64,000 nucleotides of DNA from the NCBI RefSeq assembly GCF_002776525.5, contig NC_045441.1, positions 106,008,744 through 106,072,743 of the forward strand. The letters run 5' to 3'. Origin of the DNA: Piliocolobus tephrosceles. Taxonomy: Eukaryota; Chordata; Mammalia; Primates; Cercopithecidae. Each line of letters opens with the position of its first letter. The first letter of the stretch is position 1. The notes under the pieces were generated by a model. It ran no database searches. It had not been told where the DNA came from and worked only from the letters and a program-made list of their open reading frames with translations. Shown here in pieces: positions 33,605 to 43,035 of the stretch. The translations under genes and the position numbers were made by a program.

Positions 33605-34003
33605 AGAAGAAGTTCTTGTGATAGTTTGCCAAGAATGATGGTTTCCAGCTGCATCCATCATTCTTGGTAAACTATCACAAGAACAGAAAACCAAACACCG
33701 CATGTTCTCACTCATAGGTGGGAACTGAACAATGAGATCACCTGGACTTGGGAAGGGGAACATCACACACCGGGGCCTATCATGGGGAGGGGGGAGTGGG
33801 GAGGGATTGCATTGGGAGTTATACCTGATATAAATGATGAATTGATGGGTGCTTACGAGTTGATGGGTGCAGCACACCAACATGGCACAAGTATACATAT
33901 GTAACAAACCTGCACGCTATGCACATGTACCCTAGAACTTAAAGTATAATAAAATAAAAAATAAAAAAAAAATTAAAAAAAAAAAAAAAAAGAAGAAGTT
34001 CTT
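33605..34003 (+). mobile_element. Young 5'-inverted L1 (twin priming), Old World monkey-type 3' end
   Basis: Target-site duplication AGAAGAAGTTCTT at 33605-33617 and 33991-34003. The left part (about 33612-33656) is antisense ORF2 end. From 33655 the sense ORF2 end and 3' UTR run to an A-rich tail (about 33950-33990). The two parts overlap in L1 position, so 33612-33641 and 33655-33684 form a 30-bp inverted repeat with one mismatch and a 13-base loop. The 3' UTR has the G-rich tract (33784-33805) and the 18-bp-spaced repeat (33839-33852, 33857-33870). The short ORF2 end stops at TGA (33727-33729). It is inactive. Confidence 0.96.
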
Positions 34004-35062
34004 TAGTCCCAGGCAATAGGCTGGACTGTGGAATGCACAGTGGTTTAGATATTACATTCAGCCTTGGAAGGGTGCAGTGAATCTGGGCAGACCTGGACCA
34101 GATGAGCCTGTACTCAGGCCCCATAATGGTGAACAAAAGCACCAGCTCAAACAGGGATCCAGAGGGCACTTGCCAAATACCTGGATATATGCCCAGGTGA
34201 GGAGCAGAGAAACTGCCACTGAACCAAGTTCCTTGCATGGGAAGGGAATGGTGGGCCAAGCTCCTAATCCAGGTGAGCAAATGTGAGATCTGCCTCCTTC
34301 TCACTCCTTATAACTGGCAGGACTCATTTCCCCATCCTAACCAATGGAGTGAGCTGGAACACTCAGTAAAGTCACACACACACTGGGTTTAGATCGCAAA
34401 GCCATCCCTGTCCATAAATCTTGGGGCCTAGGCAAAACTGTGCTCCAGCAAATCTCCTGCTCTGCTGCTGTAAATAGATAGCCCAACTCCAGCATTTAAG
34501 GCTAGAGCACATTTTATACTTGCCATTCAGTTCTGCCTGTGGTGGCCCTTCTCCAGACCTGGCACTCGAGTCTTTAGCCCAAGATACTCTAACGCCCTTG
34601 TAAGTAGCTTCTTCTAGGCTTGCTGAATCCTGTCCAGCTTAGTCTAAGTCACAATTGATAATGGTGTCCTCCTATTGGTCCTGGGTCTGGGAAAATGCCT
34701 GGAGTACATCCTGGTGCCTATCCTTTTAGACATTCCCAGTCTCTTGTGGGTTAGCTCTAGCCCTTGGAAAAGACAAGATGCTCTCCCATGGAATGGGGTT
34801 GCACAGTTTTCCAGTGAAAAGGTGGGTCACAGTGGGACATTTACTTCCCTCTCATTTTGGGCCTTCACTCACAGTCCTCAGTTAGATCGTGCCACAGAGG
34901 CTGCCTGTCCACCTTCTCTTCCCCCTGATATCTGAAGTATCCCTCACTTTTCTGGTGAATTCCCATGCTCCATCTTGGATAAAAGATCACAGTGCAAATC
35001 TATACATATTATTTTCTTCCAAGTGGGTAAGGCATGCTGAAAAAGCCTCTAATCTGCCATCT
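34004..35062 (-). mobile_element. L1M 5' UTR / 5' end, antisense
   Basis: Less AT-rich sequence continuing the L1 at 29681-33604, ending with CTCTAATCTGCCATCTTGA at 35046-35064, the complement of a typical old L1 start (AAGATGGCAGATTAGAG). A 37-bp segment at 34779-34815 nearly repeats 32311-32347. Open frames at 34077-34286 and 34675-34935 are within this noncoding region. An L1 internal promoter would lie here and point leftward, but decay makes activity unlikely. Confidence 0.75.
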
Positions 35063-35074
35063 TGAAAAAAAAGT

Positions 35075-35960
35075 CTATATATGGTTATGTTTATATATGT
35101 TCAAAATATCTTCTGAAAGTCCCTATTCATTTATTCTGTCCATTCATTTCTTTATATTCTTAAGCATATTTATAGTAGCAACTTTAAAGTTTCTGTTTGA
35201 TGATTTTAACATCTGGATCATCTCAAGGTTTCTTTCTTTTGATTATTTTTTATATAAACTTTTTTATTTCTTTGCTTCTTCGCATTATTTTAGATTGTAT
35301 GTATTTTAGATTTTAAACATTATACTTTTAGAGTTTAGATTACATGATTTTTTGTATGTATTTTATGTAAGTATTTTGGCCTTTAGATTTCATATTTTAT
35401 GTGGATGACACTGTAGGGACTCCTGATTATGTTCTTTTTTAAAAGGATACTGAGCTTTGCTCCGGTAGGCAGTTAACTTACTAGACCTTCTTTGATCTGT
35501 TAGTCTTACATTTATGTTTCATTTAAGCGGGTTTATTTCTGTTTTGTCTTTAGTCTTAGAGTTGGGTCCTATTTATTTACTTGATCTTTATCCCTGTTTC
35601 TTATCATTTCTGGAGTCATAGTTGTTGCTGGAGGGGTTCAATAGGATCTCTTCACTCTGACTCAGCCCAACTCCAATGTATCCTGGTAATAGAAAACTGC
35701 TAGTGTTTTTCTCTTTTCATTTCTCAGCCTTGAAACAACTTATTTCTATTAGGCCTTTTGCCATATTTCTCTGCATGTATAAAGCATAGAGATTAGTTAA
35801 AGACTCAGGAGTAATCTCCATGAATTCTGGGACCCACATCTGTGTTTCTTCCTCTTTTCTAATCCTCTGTCCTGAAAATTCTACCTCCCTTAAGGGCCTT
35901 GCACCCCAGTATCTGCCTTAGCTCAGGTAAACTGCTTCTCTACTTTCGTTCCATAACTAT
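35075..35960 (-). mobile_element. Older L1M/HAL1-type fragment, antisense
   Basis: TTAGATTTTAAACATTATACTT (about 35308), GAGCTTTGCTCCGGTAGGCAG (about 35451-35471) and TTAGTCTTAGAGTTGGGTCC (about 35552-35571) resemble antisense ORF1/5' text of old L1M or HAL1 elements. Boundaries and subfamily are uncertain. Confidence 0.55.
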
Positions 35961-36096
35961 TAGCCAAGATAGGAAAAGTGTCTCCAGGAAGAGAGCCTGA
36001 GTGATTATGGTGTTTACCTCTCCTAGTCTTTTTCTGTTCTCTCAAGTTCTGCACTGCCTATCATGCAATGCCTGAAAACTGTTGCTTTATATATTT

Positions 36097-36148
36097 CATC
36101 AAGTTCATACTTGTATAGAATGCATCAAGTTCATACTTGTATAGAATG
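36097..36148. repeat. Perfect 2 x 26 bp tandem duplication
   Basis: The 26-base unit beginning CATCAAGTTCATACTTGTAT occurs at 36097-36122 and again, without a mismatch, at 36123-36148. Perfect identity in old surrounding DNA implies a recent event. Confidence 0.97.
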
Positions 36149-36280
36149 TTTACTCAAGGAATAGATTGAATATTCATTTTCCATCATTATTTGAAACATA
36201 AATTAATCCGCAGATCTTTTGAGAAAAACAGAAGGATGAAGAAAAATACAAATGACACAAAAACATAGTATAATAATTAA

Positions 36281-36601
36281 AGGCCAGATGTGGTGGCTCA
36301 TACCTGTAATCCCAGCACTTTAGGAGGCTGAAGTGGGAGGATCTCTTGAGGTCAGGAGTTCAAGACCAGCCTGGGAAACCAGGGAAACCCTGTCCCTACT
36401 AAAAATACAAAAAAAAAAAAAAAAAAAAAAAGTTAGGCGTCGGGACAGGCACCTGTGATCTCAGCTACTCGGGAGGCTGAGACAGGAAAATCGCTTGAAG
36501 CTGGGAAGCAGAGGTTGCAGTGAGCTGAGATCATGCCCCTGCACTCCAGCCAGGGTGACAGAGTGAGACTCTATCTCAATATATATATATATACATATAT
36601 A
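36281..36601 (+). mobile_element. Alu SINE with expanded middle A tract and (TA)n tail
   Basis: Sense Alu from GGCCAGATGTGGTGGCTCAT (36282) to GAGACTCTATCTCA (about 36577). The middle A-rich linker is a run of about 20 A (36411-36431), and the tail is a (TA)n microsatellite (36579-36601). No clear target-site duplication. Confidence 0.92.
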
Positions 36602-36689
36602 TTAAAAGAGGAAATTAGTGTATTTATATAGTCTTTCATAGGCTTTCAAAAACTAATTCAACAAATATTTTAAGGTCTGTAGTGTAGCC

Positions 36690-36980
36690 CTGTCTTGGAG
36701 CACTCATTAGCTTTATTTGTATCATTTTTTATTTTATAGCTTCTTTCAAGAGTGTTCTCAATGCCACTGTACCCATGGAAAAATATCTGAGTCCTTGTAT
36801 ACCTCAGAATATAAAGTTCTTTTTCTTCAATATTTAATGATACTATTCTACTATCTTATTGTCTCCAGTGGTACTGCTGAGAAATTTGATGTCAGTCTGA
36901 CATATTAGCTTACACGTGATCTACTCTTTCTTTTCATATATTTTTACAATCTGATATTGTTTTTATTAATCTTAATTCCA
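36690..36980 (-). mobile_element. Possible L1M fragment, antisense, tentative
   Basis: CAGTGGTACTGCTGAGAAATTTGATGTCAG-type order (36868-36895) followed by a CTACTCTTTCTTTTC phrase resembles the antisense ORF1 region of old L1 (the part seen as TGCTGAGAAGTC in other copies). Weak. Confidence 0.4.
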
Positions 36981-37009
36981 TTGTCACTAAGATGGAAGGT
37001 TCCTGAATT

Positions 37010-37470
37010 TGTATGGGGTTTGTTCTCACACTCTGGCCGGTAAGAGTCTTGTATAATAGGGGCTGCCACTCCTTGCAGATTCAATCATCATAATGTCACC
37101 AATACTATGTACCAACATGATTTTTAAAAAGTAAAGAAGAGAAAAATGGATCCAATTCCTTCTTTGTGTACTAGATTGTGACGAAGCTGGAGAGTTAATA
37201 TACCTCTGAAGTAAGACAGTGAAGGTGTATTGCAGGTCTTGACAACAAAATATCCTCCTCCTGATGCCCTTTATATGCCAAAGTACAAGTGCAGAGGGAA
37301 AAAGTCTTTTCCAGATCAATAGTTGCGTACCAATTATCAAGGGATGTATTGATTTACTCATGCAATAAAGCACATCTGGAATTGCAACTGCAATTTGAGT
37401 CATCACCACCTGAATGAATTTATGATAAATCCATTGTCATTTCTCAAGAGTCATCTATTTTCTGCACAAG
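37010..37470 (-). pseudogene. Endogenous retrovirus pol (reverse transcriptase) fragment, ERV-L-like, broken
   Basis: A minus-strand frame open at 37026-37409 (127 codons) carries a run reading YTFTVLLQRYINSPAS, followed about 30 residues later by LVHSIGDIMMIE. I recognise the order and spacing of a class III retroviral reverse transcriptase: a substrate-contact segment, then the polymerase catalytic box. The catalytic box is changed in its aromatic position, and the intervening residues do not fit the family. The upstream part is garbled by indels. No LTR, gag, protease or env is adjacent. It is a fossil with no coding role visible. Confidence 0.72.
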
Positions 37471-37499
37471 CTAAGTAGATAGGCAGAACTGAATGTGGT

Positions 37500-37680
37500 A
37501 GAAAGCTGTTTAATACCAAATGTTGGTGAAGATGTAGGAATACGAGGCGCTTTGTTCATGTCTGGGAGTATGTAGTTGCACAACAATTTAGGAGACCAAT
37601 TAGGCAGTACGTAATAGAACTGCCCTCTGATCCAACTTCATAGTCCCATATATATAATATCCTAGAGATATTTATAAATT
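37500..37680 (+). mobile_element. L1M ORF2 C-terminal fragment, sense, tentative
   Basis: AATGTTGGTGAAGATGTAGGA (37519-37539), then GACCAATTAGGCAGT and CTCTGATCCAACTTCATAGTCCC, keep the order of L1 ORF2 end (the GWRGCGE, RQFL and DPAIPL coding segments), heavily decayed. Confidence 0.5.
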
Positions 37681-37775
37681 TATAAATTCTGTCATATACA
37701 TCTCAGAGATACTCTTTCATAAATTCATAAAATCTATCATATTTATCTCTGAGATATTCTCTCATAAATTTATGA
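37665..37775. repeat. Imperfect tandem repeat, unit about 45 bp, about 2.4 copies
   Basis: Successive units start AGAGATATTTATAAATT (37666), AGAGATACTCTTTCATAAATT (37707) and GAGATATTCTCTCATAAATT (37751). Each of the first two is followed by TCTGTCATAT or TCTATCATAT and then CATCTC or TATCTC. No coding role. Confidence 0.8.
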
Positions 37776-37799
37776 GGGACAGAAGCAGTTCTGAAAATA

Positions 37800-39265
37800 C
37801 AGTTTTGAAGACTTTAGTACACTAGATGCTATTTAAAAGTTAACACACAAGATCAGATAGAGGTAGGAAAATGCCCTTGAATAGAGTATGTTGTCATTTT
37901 GATTTTTATTGTTACATCTGTATAAATGGGCAGAAAGAAAAGACTAAAAGAGTATACACTAGAATGTTAAAAATGGTACTGTCAAGTTAAAAGAATTATT
38001 AGTAATTGTAAATTCAAGCTTTGCCTTCTTTTTTCACTCTGATTATATATTTTTAGGCAACAGATAGTCATCATTTAAACAATTATAATTTAAATAGTAT
38101 GTACAGCTCTAATAACATCATCCTAATATGATGTGAAATCAGGAAAGCAGTATACAAACTGTATGTACAACATGTGTATAAAAAAAGGGGCCTAAAGAAA
38201 ATGTGCCAAATGTTAACAGCTTTTATTTTTGAAAGTTATCATCAACTATTTTATTTTCTACCTTATATTTCTCTTTAAAATAAATATATTTTCCTTGTAA
38301 CATGAAATAATCAATATATTTTAAAAATATTTATATGATTTGATGAAAGTTTAGAGAATTTATGAATGTATTGTATGGAATAAGAGATTTTATATTTATT
38401 ACAGAAAAAATTAGAATTATCATATCTATTAAAATAAGGAACAATTATACCCATAAAATGGAACTGCTTCAACTATTAAAATTAGTTTTGCAAATATGTA
38501 GTATTAAAATATTCGAGATATTGTTGTTTAAAAAATCAATTTGAAAAATGATGTTATTCCAATTTTGTAAGCATTACATGTTTTCATACACTGAAAAAAT
38601 ATGCTTGAAGGAATACACCAGTGTTTCCAATGATTGTCTCCAGGTGGTAGGAGAATGGTTGGCTTTTGCTTTCTCCTTTATACTCTTCTGATGTTTATAA
38701 GTACAAATACTATATTTTTAAGATAGATTTTATATTTTAAAAATACTTTTCCTCATTCCATACATTCTTTTTTGGTTTATGATAAACAAGAGCACTAAAA
38801 GCTGTTTTAAAAGGTTTTTTTTTTTTTTTTCTCAAGAAAGGTAATCAACTATTGAGATTTAAGTAAATCTGTAACAAATTTAAATAATTAAAGAGCTTGT
38901 CAATATTGTTTTGAGTTTGCATAGTGAGGGAAAGCAGGCTTAAATTCAATTAAAAAACTTATTAGTGGTGATTCTAAGTCTAGCTATTTTCAGTGCATAT
39001 TGACACTATATAACACATAGTAATTATATGTTTCTTCCTGAAATACCTGATCAAACACTATCTATAGTAAGCATATGTTCCAAATTGTTACAGATGTTCC
39101 TGTATCAAAAATACTTATATGAAAATTGTGTAGAATGTTTGGGGGTACTTTATTTGTGTTCTTTTTAAGATAAGTCACTTAATCTGATATATATCCATTC
39201 TACAGGTTGTAAACCTTTCCTTGGACACTTATTGGAACTTATTTAAAGTAAATTTAAATATTAGA
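37800..39265. other. AT-rich, L1-like scraps possible, nothing firm
   Basis: The segments 38190-38300 and 38570-38760 (AATGTTAACAGCTTTT, GATTGTCTCCAGGTGGTAG, CTTTATACTCTTCTGATG) look like old L1 or MER 3' UTR debris, but I cannot fix a family. T run at about 38815-38831. Confidence 0.4.
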
Positions 39266-39269
39266 AAAC

Positions 39270-39600
39270 TTCTCCCCTTATTACCCATTGAACAAAGTCC
39301 AAATACTTTACCTTGGAATTCAAAACATTCTAGAGTCAGGTTTCAATGTACTTTTAAAATCTCACATATTTTTCTTTTTTTCTTCTACCCCAAATGCTCT
39401 ATATTCCTTCTATACCACTATACTTGTCATTTTCTGAACATATTCTTTATTTCCTTATGTCAGTTTCTTAGCCCAGAATATCCTTCCTCTGTATCTCCAC
39501 CTGTCAAAATTCTACCCATCTTCCAAGAAGTGTCTCATGTCATCTGCTCCACAAAGCTGTCTCTAATTTTAGATTATTCCCATTTTTCAGGTATTTTAAG
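39270..39600 (+). mobile_element. Possible L2/CR1-type LINE fragment
   Basis: AACAAAGTCCAAATACTTTACC (39291 onward), CCCAGAATATCCTTCCTCTG (about 39472-39491) and ATCTTCCAAGAAGTGTCTCATG (about 39519) mirror the L2 3' region order. Divergence is high. The + frame at 39221-39652 lies within it. Confidence 0.5.
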
Positions 39601-41704
39601 GAATTTAAACATATTTTTCAATGAAAGGATGAACTTTTCTAATAAAAAGTAAATAACAGTGGCCTCAATGTTTATAGCATCGCTTCAGTTTAGTAATTCT
39701 CTTACAAAACAAAAGCAACTACAGTAACTGACAGTGGTATTCATTTTTCTTCCTTTTGGTGAACATTTATCTCTTTGTAGTACAGAGATTTTTATGCGCA
39801 TGCAGGAAACATTTTCAATTCACTAGGACGTGTGTCTTAAAAAAAGCAAAGAAAAGAAATCCAGCTAAATGGCTATCCAGCATCAGACATGGTTTTCTTC
39901 TGAAGTATAAATGGAACTGTGGCTGCAGACCAGAAATCTTATCATAAATATGATGTACCATTTTTCTAAAAGTATATGCTGAGAAGATTTAGCATAATGT
40001 TTAACTATCAAAATTACTCATACTACTCTCACTGTGTTGGGAATATAGTAACCACATAGTACCACATAGTATGGGAATTAAAGTACATGTCCGTTCTTCA
40101 TGTTTAAGATAGAAATACTTTTTTTTTCCGTTCTGTCCTGGAAATGAATAACTGTCATTGACAGGTCCCTCAGGTTTGGAGGCAGCCTGAAATGACTAGC
40201 ATATCCCAGGTGTCCTTAGGTCAAAAGATGACTTCTGTGACTTTCTAAGACGATCTATAAAGGCTGTGTGATTGTGATGTTTTAAGCACTTTTTCTAGTA
40301 AATGGAAGTCAAGGGGCTCGTGGTTTTCACAATTTTTCCAGAAAGTATCTAGCCCAGTCCTATTGCCAGCCTTTTCCAGGCAGTTATAATGGAAGCATCT
40401 CCAAGGACAAGAGAACAAATTATTTTTTCACCTTTGGTATTTTTATTGTCCAGTCACTTCATAATCTAATGATTTAGGATTAATGAACAGTCACTAAATA
40501 TATAACCATCAATAGAGAGTTTGTGGAGGGTTAATCACATTTTCAATTTTGTTTATACAAAATTTTAAGCCTTTTTAAATGCAAGGAAATAAGCAGAGTA
40601 ACTTTTTGGGTTACTAACAGCACTATCTGCTATAATATGGATAATTAGATTTGTCATATTGATATATCATGGTAGTTATAAATAATATAATGTATTTTCT
40701 AGACAGCATAAAGACATTCATCCTATTCTAATAATCAATTTTAACCATATATTTAATGATTTAAGTTCTGAATCATACAATTTTACTAATATTGATATAT
40801 TCACTTACAAATTCTTAAAAAAGCACATATTGTAACAGCTACAATATTTTTAAAATAACGAAAAAATGGCAAATAAAACAAGCTATTGAAAAGCATTTGA
40901 CTAAAAAACATCAGTTGATTTTTAAAAAATGTTTAGAAAACTGCTGTTTTCATAACGGTATATTATTAAATCAGAATGAACACATACTCCATAGGAGTAT
41001 TTCACTGTAATACTTTGTCTATATTAGGCATTGTTTTAAATTTAATGTTTTATTCATTTTCTAGGATATAATGAGAATCCTTATGTGACAGTTAAAGCAA
41101 ACACTAAAACAACTCATACACGAAGGTTTGTGATTAAAATGATCTTTCCATGAAAAATGAGGATTCTATAAATAGTGAGCCTTACTGATCTTGTTAGGAA
41201 TATAAACAGAGGACATACTATTAAATTCTAATCTATAGCTTGACCTTTTGTTCTAGTGGGGAAGGTTTATTTACTAACTCCCATTAATTTTGTTTCTTGG
41301 TTTTGTTTTTAGTTTTATCAACATAAATTTTTTGAATACATACAGAAAATTAGGGAGTGAGGAAGCAAACTCTCATTTCTACAAGTCTCTCCTCCATGTC
41401 CCTTCATTGAATTATTAATTTATTGGTAACTTTGATGACAACAACAAATTCAAGAATAGGGAATGAGACAATCATTTTACTTGAAAATTCAAATTGGTTT
41501 AGTTTGGCGTTTTGCTGTATCATCACTTACATGCAAAGATAAACCTAAAAACTTCCTAGAAATGTTGTGAAAGATTTGTTTACCAGAAAAACTCAATAAT
41601 TTCATTTTAGTTTACTTTACATACAGATTTTCTGCAACTCAGGATTAAATATATTGAATAACCTTATATTCCTTAGTTGCCTCCAATTTTTATTATTAAG
41701 TAAT
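39601..41704. other. No recognised feature
   Basis: About 2.1 kb without a recognised repeat or exon, AT-rich. The part at 40130-40420 is less AT-rich and looks single-copy. Confidence 0.45.
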
Positions 41705-42079
41705 AAGCCAGAAAAAATATATATATACATATATAGGTATACACACACACACACCTATATAGCTGTGTCTGTGTATATATATGTGTGTGTATATCTACCT
41801 ATATATCTATATTATATATATATTTTTCTTTCTTGATACAGAGTGTCGCTCTGTCGCCCAGGCTGGAGTGCAGTGGCGTGATAGCGGCTGACTGCAAGCT
41901 CCGCCTCCCGGGTTCACGCCATTCTCCTGCCTCAGTCTCCCCAGTAGCTGGGTCTACAGGCACCCGCCACCATGCCCTGCTAATTTTTTTGTATTTTTAG
42001 TAGAGACGAGGTTTCACTGTGTTAGCCAGGATGGCCTCGATCTCCTGACCTTGTGATCCGCCCGCCTTAAGCCAGAAAA
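41705..42079 (-). mobile_element. 5'-truncated Alu with microsatellite tail and target-site duplication
   Basis: AAGCCAGAAAA occurs at 41705-41715 and 42069-42079. Between them lie a compound TA/CA/TG/TA microsatellite (41716-41822), then T-rich Alu tail and an antisense Alu (about 41830-42068) that stops in CCGCCTT, so the first 40-50 bases of the Alu are missing. The repeat arises where the poly(A) tail should be. The Alu sequence suggests AluY. Confidence 0.93.
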
Positions 42080-42955
42080 TATTTATTCTCAACTATGTTA
42101 AACTCAGTTTAGTTGAGCGTTGAAGACATTTTGCTTAAAAGTGCCTGGGGAGGCCTTACAAATTGAAATCATGCTTGGAATTAAAATCCTGAGTTAAATA
42201 TCTTGATCTTCATTGAACAACTCTTTTGAGTCAGGTCATCTAGTAAGTATATATTTTACCTCAGAAAGAAATTGAGTCAAGTTTTTGCATTCTCTGAAGC
42301 TTGGTTTGTATTTTATTAAATTCTTAATACTCAGACTTGTAAGGATCTAATGCTTGACATGACCACATAAAGATCACCCTGACAACCATATTGATTTATG
42401 GAGAGGTGTGGAAAAAATCAAATGCTACAAATATAGAAGCTTAAATCATATTTCTCCAGGTATAAGCCTCTTTCAATGGACTAGTCTCAATAAATCAGGC
42501 CTAGTAATATAAAGATTTGTAAAATCTTCAAGAAAAGATCCTCTAGAACTTCAAGTAGTTGTTGATAATTAAATATGTTCTTTATGACTCAGTGCTCAAT
42601 ACCACTGAGGATTAATACTCTGCATTTGATCATTCATTCAATACATGTTAATTAAACATATTTTTATGTTATTCAAAGTGTGATGTCTGTGATGTCATTT
42701 GACTTTGTGATGTCAAATGACTGAGTGTTCTTTTCCCTAGAGCTGCTTGCAGGTCGAGTCAGACATGAGCAAATTGCAATTATATATAACTGCTGCAATA
42801 GAGATGTAAGCAAGTATTATGGGACCATTGAATAAGGAGCAATGAGGAACACCTTTCAACAAATGTGATGAAGCAAAATTAAAACTGTATTTGATCACTA
42901 GAACATGTTTCTTTCCAACAGGGACAGTCATACTTAAAAATAGTAGTTAGAATAA
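42080..42955. other. No recognised feature; short palindrome at 42694-42721
   Basis: GTCATTTGAC (42694-42703) and GTCAAATGAC (42712-42721) are perfect inverted repeats with an 8-base loop. Otherwise nothing is recognised. Confidence 0.5.
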
Positions 42956-42959
42956 ACTG

Positions 42960-43035
42960 TAATCAGTACTCACTAAGTGCCGAACATTATTCTAAAGATA
43001 TTGCAAGTAGTATTAATCCCATAATTCCTACCCAA
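42960..43035 (-). mobile_element. MIR fragment, antisense, tentative
   Basis: AGTACTCACTAAGTGCCGAA (from 42965), TATTCTAAAGATATTGCAAG and AATCCCATAATTCC follow antisense MIR order. Confidence 0.55.

Noticed and set aside
34004..35062. GC-richer patch considered as a promoter or CpG island
   Set aside because: CpG is scarce and the sequence reads as an antisense L1 5' UTR ending in the L1 start signature.
37665..37775. Regularly spaced repeats considered as a CRISPR-like array
   Set aside because: Units are adjacent without unique spacers, imperfect, and in primate DNA.
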